Origin: Bacillota bacterium
GTDB taxonomy: Bacteria > Bacillota > Clostridia > Oscillospirales > Acutalibacteraceae
Assembly (NCBI GenBank): GCA_023458915.1
Contig: JAEWWM010000044.1
Coordinates: 1-41,768 of the forward strand
Length of the DNA: 41,768 nucleotides
Direction of reading: 5' to 3'
Shown: one piece after another, positions 1 through 7,658 of the stretch
How positions within the stretch are numbered: the first letter of the stretch is position 1
Layout of the letters: each line of letters starts with the position of its first letter
Made by a program: the position numbers and the translations under genes
Notes under the pieces: generated by a model
Database searches by the model: none
What the model saw: the letters and a program-made list of their open reading frames with translations, nothing else
Told to the model about the DNA's origin: nothing

Positions 1-1103
1 TTACAAAAACTGATAAATTAGTTTTGGGAATAGGTGCGTCGGCAATAGGGGCAGCGATAATTGCTGTGATAGGTTATGACATCCACTGCCGTAGAAGTGG
101 TCGAGGAGGACTTTCGATTTCTTCTACCCCAGACCCTGGCGGCCTTCCGAACTTTGGTAACTCATGTTATTTAAATGCGTTAATTCAGCAGCTTTATAGT
201 ATAACGGCTTTTAAGAATGCAGTGATGAACGATACTTCCGGGGACCTAAAGGCAAAGGCTCTTCGAGATATATTTACGCAACTTGATACTAATAAACCTG
301 TTAACAGAGCGGTTATAGAGCGAGCTGTTGAGGAACTGCGCGGAGAAGACAAAGCTCAACAAGATGCTGGTGAATTTTTGATTAAAGGATTAGATACATT
401 ATTGAGCAGGTATGGTTTAGTAAACAACACGCTATTTACTAAACCAATAAATTTGAAAGAAGTTCCAAACGATACTGAAATAGCAAATGTTATAGAGCAT
501 GGCGGAGATTTAAACCGAGGTAAACTGACAAAATATCTGAAAGAAGATTTCTTGGGAGTAAATGATGATTCTGTTTCAGATGAAAATATAAATCGTATTT
601 ATAATGTAATTTCAGGTAGAAAACTTTCAAATAAACCTTCTAAGCAAGGAGAAAAATCCGAGCAGCAACTTGCAGACGAAGCTATTAATGCTTTACCTGA
701 AAAAAGTAAGTTAAGGATTAAGCGTTATCAAGTTAAGGATGACATCGAGTTTGATTTTAATGACCCTCTTGAAATTCATCCTAATAATGGGCAATTCTGT
801 GTAGTTTTGAATCGCACAGGCTCTCATAATTTAAAAGTAACTAAGCCAGTTCAAGTGAGTGAAAGGCTAAATGTTAATAGTGTTGATTATCAGCTTACCG
901 GAGTGGTTATTCACCGTGGTGGAGGAAGCGTTTACGGAGGCGAAAGTATTCACGGAGGACATTACTATTCATATAAAAGAGATGTTAACGGCGGTCAGTG
1001 GAAGGAGTATAATGACTCGGCTGTAAGTGATGTGATTTTTGATCAGGTTAAAGCTGATAGTAAAAGTAATGGAGTTATGTTTACCTACACTCAGGTTCAA
1101 TAA
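1..1103 (+). CDS. USP-family (C19) ubiquitin carboxyl-terminal hydrolase, 5'-truncated
   Basis: The reading frame is open to the left edge, so the N-terminus is missing; the first visible candidate start is TTG at 24. Numbering from there, a hydrophobic segment (about residues 2-18) precedes a Cys box, GLPNFGNSCYLNALIQQ, with the nucleophile at Cys48. The C-terminal His box GGHYYSYK has its His at 313, followed by EYNDSAV, which supplies the third catalytic residue. These are the two diagnostic blocks of USP-type deubiquitinases, which cleave isopeptide bonds to ubiquitin in eukaryotes. Bacteria have no ubiquitin, so the likely substrate is a host protein. About 315 residues of catalytic domain is compact for the family, with a charged insertion around 150-230. 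The membrane segment suggests anchoring or leader-dependent export. The gene lies directly upstream of a toxin-antitoxin-like module and injection-system genes. The family call is firm; the effector role is inference. Confidence 0.9.
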   Translation, partial: TKTDKLVLGIGASAIGAAIIAVIGYDIHCRRSGRGGLSISSTPDPGGLPNFGNSCYLNALIQQLYSITAFKNAVMNDTSGDLKAKALRDIFTQLDTNKPVNRAVIERAVEELRGEDKAQQDAGEFLIKGLDTLLSRYGLVNNTLFTKPINLKEVPNDTEIANVIEHGGDLNRGKLTKYLKEDFLGVNDDSVSDENINRIYNVISGRKLSNKPSKQGEKSEQQLADEAINALPEKSKLRIKRYQVKDDIEFDFNDPLEIHPNNGQFCVVLNRTGSHNLKVTKPVQVSERLNVNSVDYQLTGVVIHRGGGSVYGGESIHGGHYYSYKRDVNGGQWKEYNDSAVSDVIFDQVKADSKSNGVMFTYTQVQ

Positions 1104-1223
1104 TTACAAATCTTGATTTTGAAAACTAATATTTGTTCGTTATTATTTTGATAGGCTTTTTTGTTTTTTCAGGTATATGTTATTGTGTTTTAGATAATAA
1201 AAAAACAACTGCTTAGCTATCGG

Positions 1224-1253
1224 TTGACAGTTTTGTTATTTGAAGTATATAAT
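1224..1253 (+). promoter_or_regulatory. Promoter of the antisense RNA
   Basis: TTGACA at 1224-1229 and TATAAT at 1248-1253, both perfect consensus, are separated by 18 bp. Transcription would begin near 1260 and run into the terminator at 1311-1354. No coding start with a ribosome site follows, so the product is probably a short RNA. Confidence 0.7.
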
Positions 1254-1259
1254 AAATGT

Positions 1260-1354
1260 AGTAGGATTAAACCGTTAGAAAACGGTTAGCCGTCAAAAAT
1301 TTAGTTAGTTAAAAATAACCGTCAAACTTTTGACTGAGAGTGGCGGTTATTTTT
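1260..1354 (+). ncRNA. Putative type I antitoxin RNA
   Basis: A transcript of about 95 nt is predicted from the consensus promoter at 1224-1253 to the bidirectional terminator. It overlaps the last codon and 3' end of the small toxin-like gene on the other strand. Its 5' part contains TGTAGTAGGAT (1257-1267) and ACGGTTAGCC (1282-1291). The convergent toxin transcript carries the same two sequences in its own sense (minus-strand positions 1495-1485 and 1470-1461). Direct repeats in both convergent RNAs plus a shared terminator are the arrangement of the enterococcal par (Fst) type I system. The RNA has not been shown to exist; this is inferred from promoter, terminator and repeat geometry. Confidence 0.6.
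1311..1354. terminator. Bidirectional terminator shared by toxin and antitoxin RNAs
   Basis: AAAAATAACCGTCA (1311-1324) pairs with TGGCGGTTATTTTT (1341-1354) with one G-U pair. Runs of A upstream and T downstream make it a terminator in both directions. On the minus strand the toxin stop codon lies in the stem. Confidence 0.8.
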
Positions 1355-1430
1355 TTGTATCCAGTTTGCAAATCGTTTTATATAAGACTATCAAAGATAG
1401 TAATCCAATAACTGAATTTACAATTTCCAT
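1347..1430 (-). CDS. Small hydrophobic peptide, putative type I toxin (27 aa)
   Basis: The 27-residue peptide begins MEIVNSVIGLLSLIVLY and ends with a charged tail, CKLDTKK: one membrane-spanning helix plus a basic end, typical of type I toxins such as Fst, TxpA or holin-like toxins. The start is set by AAAGGAGG at 1439-1446, about 8 nt upstream; the ATG 7 nt closer to that site is too near it and opens a different, non-hydrophobic frame. The transcript would start near 1495 from its own promoter, giving a 5' leader of about 65 nt. No Fst-type Pro-x-x-x-Gly motif is visible, so it may be a different family. The module (promoters, repeats, terminator) is better supported than the toxicity itself. 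Confidence 0.65.
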   Translation of the reverse strand: MEIVNSVIGLLSLIVLYKTICKLDTKK

Positions 1431-1500
1431 GGGCCATCCCTCCTTTCATAAGAAGGGTATGGCTAACCGTCCTCCGTAGGCTTTATCCTACTACACTTTA

Positions 1501-1528
1501 ATTATACTATAACCCTAACATAATTCAA
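1501..1528 (-). promoter_or_regulatory. Promoter of the toxin mRNA
   Basis: Read on the minus strand, TATAAT (1506-1501) follows TTGAAT (1528-1523) with a 16-bp spacer. The first transcribed bases would be GTGTAGTAGGAT, the repeat shared with the antisense RNA. Confidence 0.6.
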
Positions 1529-1675
1529 CAAAAATACTTTTAGGTGTTTTTTGCGCTCAAAAATAAAAATTGTTTATATAAAACAAAAAATGTATTGAAA
1601 AACAAAAAGAGTTGTGAGAAAATATGACCAATTAATAATTTTTGTTGTTCTTTTTGCGTTAGGAGGCTTGAATTT

Positions 1676-2875
1676 GTGAATAAAGTTAAAAATTTTTTCA
1701 AAAAAATAAGCAGGAATGTTTTGTTTGTTTTTATCATGTTAGTGGTGGCTGCGGTTACAATTTACACCATAGCGCAGGCACTGGATAGCAGCTCGGCATC
1801 TAGCACTGCCGATAGTACCGCCGATACCACCGTAGAACAGCAATTTACAAGCGAAGAAATTGATAAAATAATCGAAGATCTAAAAGTTTCCGGTACGATC
1901 GATAATGTTTTAAGTAAGCTCGACGAAATAATCGAAAGAGCCAAGCTTAACGGAAATAGTGCCTTAGAAGATTATGCGACTAATATGAAATCGGCTTATC
2001 AACTTAAAAAGCAACTCGACAGCATAAATGCTCTAGTTGAAGCCAGCAAAAAGAAAAATTCAGGTGTTTCTGCTGTGGATGCGCAGATACAAAAATTGTT
2101 ATCCGTCACGACCATAGTTGATGATTTAAGAGGAGCAGTTTCAGATGAAGCTTTGCTTGTTTTGGAGTCTTTAAGTGACAATAACGTAAAATCACTTCAG
2201 GATTTACTTGCCGAAATTCAGGGATTAGTGGATTTGAGTGATGTTAACTCTTTATCGGTTCAGCAGCGGAGCTTGCTAGATGTTTTAGTTCTGAGCCGAG
2301 TAATTGATGATGGCATGGTCAGTGGTGACCGCCTACAAACCGCCAAAGATGCTCTTGCGGTTGCGGTGACTATTTTGGAATCGTATCAAAAACAAAATTA
2401 TGGACCCGCAGAGTATCAAACTTTGGTTGCAGGTTCGGACAAGTTCTTAACAGCCGGGAAAAAAGCATCTATGGTTTTGCCTGAGCAAGTGGTGTTTTTG
2501 GGCGGTTATTTCACGATTAAGCACCCCCCCATAATGTACGACGGCCACATTTTGGTCGCTCTTGATGATCTTTACCAGTATATAAATGCAACAATCGAAT
2601 ATATGTACAACAACGCCACGATGGTTATTCAGTCGCCAGATAAAACTCTTGAAATTGTTGCGGGCAAAAATGCTGCATATTTAAATGATACGCCTCAAAG
2701 TATGCCTGTGCCGGTACTTAGCTATGATAATACAATATATATATCCGCTGAATCTTTTGCACAGTTTTATGGGATATCTTATAAATATATCTCAGACCAA
2801 GGCTTTTTAATTCTTTACAATAACCTTAACCAGCTTACTAATACTTCGGTACCAAACAAGCTTAATAAAGGTTAG
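1676..2875 (+). CDS. Membrane-anchored protein with copper-amine-oxidase-N-like domain
   Basis: GTG start with TTAGGAGG about 8 nt upstream. Residues 15-36 (NVLFVFIMLVVAAVTIYTIA) form a membrane helix or signal anchor after a basic N-terminus. A Ser/Thr/Ala/Asp-rich stretch and a long predicted helical region (about 50-250) follow. The C-terminal part from about 281 (PPIMYDGHILVALDDLYQYI and the matching NTIYISAESFAQFYGISYKY) is the stalk/copper-amine-oxidase N-terminal-like repeat common in Firmicute surface proteins, where it binds no copper and serves as an adhesion or interaction fold. It is the first gene of the presumed injection-system operon, ending 42 nt before the DUF4255 gene. A role anchoring or contacting the apparatus at the membrane is plausible but unproven. 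Confidence 0.65.
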   Translation: MNKVKNFFKKISRNVLFVFIMLVVAAVTIYTIAQALDSSSASSTADSTADTTVEQQFTSEEIDKIIEDLKVSGTIDNVLSKLDEIIERAKLNGNSALEDYATNMKSAYQLKKQLDSINALVEASKKKNSGVSAVDAQIQKLLSVTTIVDDLRGAVSDEALLVLESLSDNNVKSLQDLLAEIQGLVDLSDVNSLSVQQRSLLDVLVLSRVIDDGMVSGDRLQTAKDALAVAVTILESYQKQNYGPAEYQTLVAGSDKFLTAGKKASMVLPEQVVFLGGYFTIKHPPIMYDGHILVALDDLYQYINATIEYMYNNATMVIQSPDKTLEIVAGKNAAYLNDTPQSMPVPVLSYDNTIYISAESFAQFYGISYKYISDQGFLILYNNLNQLTNTSVPNKLNKG

Positions 2876-2917
2876 TTTTTAAAAACTTGATTTTTCGAAT
2901 AAAGGGGACACTAATTA

Positions 2918-3805
2918 ATGGCGAAGTATACAATAATTTCAGATATAGGCAAGGGAATTCTCGCTCTTCTTAGGGACAAATTAGTTCCCGATCCTGTTGA
3001 TAAGGCAGAAAGCATAGGGTTATGCGACCCGAAAGAGCGTGGCGGATATATAGTTGGTATTCATCCCTATGATATAAAAGAAGACGCAAGCGGAAGATCC
3101 ATGGAGTCAACCACTCTTCCTGACGGAAGTGTTCAAGACCCTCCTGCAATGGTTGAACTTTATTATGTTGTTTCCGTCAGCAGTAAGGCGGAGCTTGAAT
3201 CAAAAGCTTTGGATGAAGCTAAAATAATCGGCAAAATAATTCAAGTTTTTAAAGATAATCCGAATATACCGGCAAGGTATATGCCGAATAATGCTGGTAT
3301 GCCGCTTGAAAATGTGCCCATAACTACGCTTCCGCTTAATATGGAAGAAAAAGTAAAAGTTTGGACGATGTTCGGAGAATCTTATAAAATTTCAGTTTTT
3401 TATGTAGTAGGTCCTGTTGCAATTGAATCCGAAAATATTCACAAATCTAAGAAGAGGGTTGAAACTGTTTACCTTAGTACCGAGCAGTTCAGACGTGAAA
3501 GAAGAATGAGGTTTGAAACCCATATTAAAGAAGAAGATATTGACGACGAATATACCGAGCATCCTGAAGAAGATGAGAGTGAAAGCGAATCCGAGGATAA
3601 TAGCACTGATTTAGGAGTAGACTCAGATGAAGATTCGTCCGATAGTGATGAAGAAAGTACAGGTGAAAATACCGATGAGACTTCCGACGAGGATTCAACT
3701 GAAAGCTCTGATGAAAGTGTAGACGAAGATTTAGGTGAGAGTTCAGACGAAACTTCTGAAGAAGATTCTGATGAAAAGTTTAGTTTTGAATCGTCTGATA
3801 AATAA
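2918..3805 (+). CDS. DUF4255 (Pvc16/Afp16-like) contractile injection system protein with acidic tail
   Basis: The first 200 residues fit the DUF4255 family: an N-terminal helix (TIISDIGKGILALLRDKLVP), a beta-rich core with PPAMVELYYVVSVSS, and alternating helices around AKIIGKIIQVF. Family members (Pvc16, Afp16) cap the inner tube/sheath of extracellular contractile injection systems and set tail length. Residues from about 204 to 295 are an unusual extension made almost only of Asp, Glu, Ser and Thr, which ordinary family members lack as far as I know. The start has AAAGGGG upstream. It is followed 33 nt later by the next gene in the same direction. Sheath, tube and baseplate genes are not in this window. 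Confidence 0.75.
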   Translation: MAKYTIISDIGKGILALLRDKLVPDPVDKAESIGLCDPKERGGYIVGIHPYDIKEDASGRSMESTTLPDGSVQDPPAMVELYYVVSVSSKAELESKALDEAKIIGKIIQVFKDNPNIPARYMPNNAGMPLENVPITTLPLNMEEKVKVWTMFGESYKISVFYVVGPVAIESENIHKSKKRVETVYLSTEQFRRERRMRFETHIKEEDIDDEYTEHPEEDESESESEDNSTDLGVDSDEDSSDSDEESTGENTDETSDEDSTESSDESVDEDLGESSDETSEEDSDEKFSFESSDK

Positions 3806-3838
3806 ATGTAGTTTATTTTTGCTAAGAGGCGGTAAAAT

Positions 3839-4636
3839 ATGAGAGTTATATATAAAGCGGCACTTGTTTTTTTGCTGAAAGATGTATATTCCAAAGTTCC
3901 GATTACAACCGCGGTTATTTTGTGTAATGGTAAGCAGAATCCTTACACGAGAAAAAACGATGGGTATTATGTTTTTTCTAACCTTTACCCAGAGGATTAT
4001 AATATCAGCATAATTTGTAGCGGGCACACAAACCTTAACTTTGCGGTAACTTTAAAAGAAAATGAGACAAAAGTTATGACTTTTGATATGCCGTATACTG
4101 TCGATAATCCAAACCTTAAAAATTTAACCCGTTTTGAAATAACATTCTTTGAACACAAAAAACCTGTGGCTAACACAGATATTACTCTTAAACTCAAAAA
4201 TGAGGCGAGTTTTTTAAAGCTTGTGGAACCGCTTGAAGCGGGGAGCGTAGAAATAAAACTAAATATAGATGAAATGCTGCTCGGGATTATCGGTCAAAAA
4301 TATATTTATAAAGTTAAAAGAAAAGAGCATGAGATTTATTTTCTTAGTTATGATCAAGAAAAGAAGTGCTATCTTTTAAAAGATCCATTAAGTGAAAAAC
4401 TTGAAAAAGGCGGAAAATTTTACCCCGTATGGAATCTTAAAACAGATGGCATAGGGAGGCTAACCATGCCTCTAATTGGTCAGTTTATGAAAGATGATGC
4501 AATTAAATTTGAGTGTATGACTGGTGATTTAAAGGCATCTGTGTCATTTGAAGTGAACGGGGAGCATCAATCAGGTAAAGTTTTTTATGCGAATGCAAGA
4601 CTTAGACAAATTGAAGCAAAGAAAGCGAATAAGTAA
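3839..4636 (+). CDS. Unknown beta-rich protein of the injection-system operon
   Basis: ATG start with GAGGCGG upstream. The 265-residue product has no signal peptide or membrane helix. Residues 1-85 resemble a carboxypeptidase-regulatory/Ig-like beta sandwich (TTAVILCNG, GYYVFSNLYPEDYNISI), and a second similar unit begins near 98 (RFEITFFEHKKPVANTDITL). The remainder includes a glycine-ended segment (GGKFYPVWNLKTDGIGRLTM). I do not recognise the family. Its position between the DUF4255 and PAAR-like genes, with gaps of 33 and 24 nt, makes a structural or spike-associated part likely. An effector carried on the spike is an alternative. Confidence 0.6.
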   Translation: MRVIYKAALVFLLKDVYSKVPITTAVILCNGKQNPYTRKNDGYYVFSNLYPEDYNISIICSGHTNLNFAVTLKENETKVMTFDMPYTVDNPNLKNLTRFEITFFEHKKPVANTDITLKLKNEASFLKLVEPLEAGSVEIKLNIDEMLLGIIGQKYIYKVKRKEHEIYFLSYDQEKKCYLLKDPLSEKLEKGGKFYPVWNLKTDGIGRLTMPLIGQFMKDDAIKFECMTGDLKASVSFEVNGEHQSGKVFYANARLRQIEAKKANK

Positions 4637-4660
4637 TAATTTGTAAAACAGGGGGTAATC

Positions 4661-5050
4661 ATGGGATCTTTAGTAACAGCTACTGCACAGTGTACGTGCA
4701 GCATGGGTGTGGCGCCGTCAGCACTGGTGGTTTTGCCCGATAAAATGGTTTTGGGAGAAAATAAACCCGCAGCGACAATCATGGATAATAAACCTATGGT
4801 AAATGTTATGCCATTTGCAATGTGCCAATCTATTGCAAATCCTCAGGTTGCAGCGGCTACTGCTGCTGCGCTTGGGGTACTTACGCCAATGCCTTGTGTT
4901 CCTGTAACACCAGCGCCATGGGCGCCGGGAAGCCCCACGGTTCTTATTAAAAATCAACCGGCACTTAATAATTCTTCTAAGCTTATGTGTACTTGGGCAG
5001 GCGTTATCTCTATAACGAACCCGGGGACAACCACAACGATGGTGCCCTAA
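4661..5050 (+). CDS. DUF4280 PAAR-like spike-tip protein
   Basis: The 129-residue product matches the DUF4280 PAAR-like family throughout: an N-terminal CSMGVAPSALVVLP, then ATIMDNKPMVNVMPF, the hallmark ATAAALGVLTPMPCVPVTP, and an ending with PALNNSSKLMCTW. Conserved Cys residues and glycine/proline turns fit a small beta cone that sharpens the spike of contractile injection systems and type VI secretion systems and can carry effectors. The ATG follows CAGGGGG. The gene lies between the unknown protein and the AAA+ ATPase on the same strand. Confidence 0.88.
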   Translation: MGSLVTATAQCTCSMGVAPSALVVLPDKMVLGENKPAATIMDNKPMVNVMPFAMCQSIANPQVAAATAAALGVLTPMPCVPVTPAPWAPGSPTVLIKNQPALNNSSKLMCTWAGVISITNPGTTTTMVP

Positions 5051-5119
5051 AGATTTCCCCCAACCGACCGGAATGCAAATTTTTTTAAATTTACTTTAAA
5101 AACGAGGTGATTTTTTAAA

Positions 5120-7189
5120 GTGAGTGAAGCTTTTAAAAATCTATTCCCGGCAGAACTTTTGGGAACACCTTATGAAAATAACGAAAAATATTTAAACGAT
5201 GAATTTAAACGCATTCTAATGCTTTTGAATCACTATCTGTGCGCAAAAGAAAATGATGATTTTAGCAGTTTGAAAAATATTGCTCTTGATGAGTTTGATG
5301 AAGCTAGCTTTTTTACAAAATCGCGCCTAAATTTGAATGATGATAAATTTTTTCCCGGGAAATATGTTAAAGAGATTTACAGTTTAAGTGAACTTGAATG
5401 GTTTTGCCTTTTAATTAGCATTTTAACAAAGCTGGATAAAAAATATTTAAAAATGTTTTTAAAAATTGAAAGTGAAGAAAATTTAAGCTATAGTGCTGTT
5501 TTAAAGCTTTATTTTTTTGTGAGTGACATCTCAGAGATTAGTGATTATTACTGTATTTATACTTCAATTTTTGAAAAAATGAACTCACTTTGTTTTGATG
5601 ACAGCACCCTTAATATCGATGAATGCTTATTTGAAAATATAATGAGTAATGCCGAAAGAGACATTGATATTCCCGGAGTAAATCTGCGCCTGCCGCAAAG
5701 ATTTGAGCCTCTTTTGATAAGAGAAAATACAGCTCAAAAAATGTGTGATTTTTTTAAAAAATCAGAAGTAGGCGAAACTGTTTATTATTACATCCACGGG
5801 GAAGAGGGCATTGGTAAAAAAACTCTTGTTAAGAGGGCCTGTGATATTTTAGAAAAAGGGCTTATTTACATTGATTTAAAGCAAATAACTTCTCAAAATG
5901 GTTCCGAGGTTCTAAAACTTATAGTTTCCGCCTACCGCGAAGCTTTGTTTAATAAAAGTTTTATACTCCTTGATAATTTCGAATGTGTTTTAAAAAGCGA
6001 AGAAGCAGCAGAAAATCATGTTGATTTTATCCTGAGTTCGGCATCGAATTTTTCTAAAGTTGTTTTTGTTTTGGCGAATGAAAATGTTAATATAAGAAAA
6101 AGTTTTGAAAAATTTTGCTTTATTGATTTGCATCTCGAGGGTTTGACAAACGAAGAAAGCTTTAAAATTTGGAGTGCTAAGCTTTCCAAAATAAAGCTAT
6201 CCAAAAATGTGGATATTAATGAAATAGCAAATAAATTCACATTTACTCCAAAACAAATAAAGAATTCGGTTTTGGAAGCACAGCGCAAAAGTGAATGGGG
6301 AAATGGCAAATCTGTAGATAAATTTTTGCTTTGCGATGCGGCGTACAGCCAGGTTACAAGTAATCTTTCGGATAAAGCTGTTCTTATTAAAAAGAAGCAT
6401 ACGTGGGACGAGCTCGTGATGCATCATGACCAAAAAGAGATGCTAAAACAGGCGTGCGACCAGATAAAATATAAACATATAGTTTTTGATAAATGGGGCT
6501 TAAAAAACAGAGTTTTATACGGCAGTGGCCTTAGCATGCTCTTTACCGGCCCGCCGGGCACGGGCAAAACCATGGCGGCTCAAGTTGTGACAAGCGAGCT
6601 TGGACTCGAGATGTATAAAGTCGATCTTTCAAAAGTTATTTCGAAATATATCGGAGAATCCGAAAAAAACCTTGGCGAAATTTTCGAAAGTGCGAAAAAA
6701 AGTAACGTAATTCTCCTTTTTGATGAAACTGACGCACTTTTCGGTAAAAGAACCGAGGTTAAAGATTCTCATGATAAAAACGCAAACTTAGAGACCTCGT
6801 ACCTTCTTCAAAAAATGGAGGAATACAACGGCATAACTGTAATGACTACTAATTTTAGTGAAAATATTGACAAAGCTTTTTTTAGAAGAATAAACTATGT
6901 TGTTCATTTTGCATTTCCGGATGCTTCAGCCCGGCAAGAAATATGGAGCAAAATGTACCCTAAAGAAACACCGCTTTCAAATGACATTGATTTTAAATTT
7001 TTAGCCCAGCATTTTGAACTTTCCGGTGGAAGTATTAAAAATGTGGCAGTAACCTCAGCTTTTATGGCCGCTGCAAATTCAAAAAAAGTTAAAATGGAAC
7101 ATATAATCAAAGCACTTGAATACGAAATTAAAAAACAAGGCAAAATGGTTTCAAAAAGCGACTTTGGTGAGTATGGGTATTTGCTTTAA
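5120..7189 (+). CDS. AAA+ ATPase of contractile injection system (Afp15/Pvc15-like)
   Basis: 689 residues. An N-terminal helical region (about 1-190) is followed by a first P-loop-like unit (GEEGIGKKT near 227-235, KSFILLDNF as Walker B-like). A canonical AAA module comes next: Walker A GPPGTGKT at 477-484, Walker B VILLFDETDALFG near 530, sensor-1 region MTTNF and the FFRRI arginine motif. eCIS loci nearly always encode one such ATPase, thought to help assembly or remodelling. Start GTG at 5120; GAGGTGA lies rather far upstream (about 11 nt), so the start is less certain. It is last in the run, with a weak terminator at 7230-7259. Assignment to the CIS class rests on context as well as domain order. 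Confidence 0.8.
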   Translation: MSEAFKNLFPAELLGTPYENNEKYLNDEFKRILMLLNHYLCAKENDDFSSLKNIALDEFDEASFFTKSRLNLNDDKFFPGKYVKEIYSLSELEWFCLLISILTKLDKKYLKMFLKIESEENLSYSAVLKLYFFVSDISEISDYYCIYTSIFEKMNSLCFDDSTLNIDECLFENIMSNAERDIDIPGVNLRLPQRFEPLLIRENTAQKMCDFFKKSEVGETVYYYIHGEEGIGKKTLVKRACDILEKGLIYIDLKQITSQNGSEVLKLIVSAYREALFNKSFILLDNFECVLKSEEAAENHVDFILSSASNFSKVVFVLANENVNIRKSFEKFCFIDLHLEGLTNEESFKIWSAKLSKIKLSKNVDINEIANKFTFTPKQIKNSVLEAQRKSEWGNGKSVDKFLLCDAAYSQVTSNLSDKAVLIKKKHTWDELVMHHDQKEMLKQACDQIKYKHIVFDKWGLKNRVLYGSGLSMLFTGPPGTGKTMAAQVVTSELGLEMYKVDLSKVISKYIGESEKNLGEIFESAKKSNVILLFDETDALFGKRTEVKDSHDKNANLETSYLLQKMEEYNGITVMTTNFSENIDKAFFRRINYVVHFAFPDASARQEIWSKMYPKETPLSNDIDFKFLAQHFELSGGSIKNVAVTSAFMAAANSKKVKMEHIIKALEYEIKKQGKMVSKSDFGEYGYLL

Positions 7190-7229
7190 AAATTTGCCTA
7201 TTTTTAAATCCAAATTCATACTCCAGCAG

Positions 7230-7259
7230 CCTTCACTTACAAAAAAAGTGGAGGTTTTT
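7230..7259 (+). terminator. Weak intrinsic terminator after the ATPase gene
   Basis: CCTTCACTT (7230-7238) pairs with AAGTGGAGG (7246-7254), one G-U pair, followed by TTTTT. It separates the ATPase gene from the three tiny ORFs. Confidence 0.6.
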
Positions 7260-7315
7260 AATTTTTAGAAATAAATTTTAATTTTAGTGGAATAATAAAA
7301 ATTGAGGTGAAAAAT

Positions 7316-7483
7316 GTGAAAGAAAATAAAAATTCTAAGAATACAAAAAATAGGCAGAAAAATTCAAATAATGCTGTTAATTCAGTTGCAACTAATTCAT
7401 TTGATCTGGAAAAGCACAGTTTGGACCGTGCGATGAGACCTGAAGAAATAGGTTTTGCCCTAAAAAGACGGGGGCCATTTTAA
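7316..7483 (+). CDS. Small basic Asn/Lys-rich hypothetical protein (55 aa)
   Basis: GTG start with GAGGTGA 5 nt upstream; the overlapping ATG two bases earlier runs straight into a stop, which settles the start. The product opens with a Lys/Asn-rich stretch (KENKNSKNTKNRQKNSNN) and ends in a more ordered RAMRPEEIGFALKRRGPF. No signal peptide or membrane segment is seen. The next ORF starts immediately after the stop (TAA then ATG), suggesting translational coupling. Function unknown. Position after an injection-system operon allows a cargo, adaptor or chaperone-like role, but nothing in the sequence proves it. Confidence 0.5.
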   Translation: MKENKNSKNTKNRQKNSNNAVNSVATNSFDLEKHSLDRAMRPEEIGFALKRRGPF

Positions 7484-7642
7484 ATGGCAAAGCAAGGTAT
7501 GAATAGGGATGGCGAACATCCACCAGTGACCAAAAGCAAAAAGAGACATAAGGAAGTTGCCGAAGTCCCTTTAATACAAGGAGATGCGAAATCAGGGAAG
7601 AAAAAAGCCGTAAAATCTAATCCGCCACCAAAAATTAAATGA
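7484..7642 (+). CDS. Small basic hypothetical protein (52 aa)
   Basis: ATG directly abuts the stop of the previous ORF, so translation is probably coupled. The product is rich in Lys and Pro (PPVTKSKKRHKEVAEVP, KSGKKKAVKSNPPPKIK), predicted disordered, with no hydrophobic segment. No family recognised. The next small ORF follows after 16 nt with its own strong ribosome site. Confidence 0.45.
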   Translation: MAKQGMNRDGEHPPVTKSKKRHKEVAEVPLIQGDAKSGKKKAVKSNPPPKIK

Positions 7643-7658
7643 AAAGGAGGAATAACTC

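Noticed and set aside
3469..3894. Ser-rich minus-strand open frame
   Set aside because: It is the complement of the acidic Asp/Glu/Ser tail of the DUF4255 protein and has no start signal.
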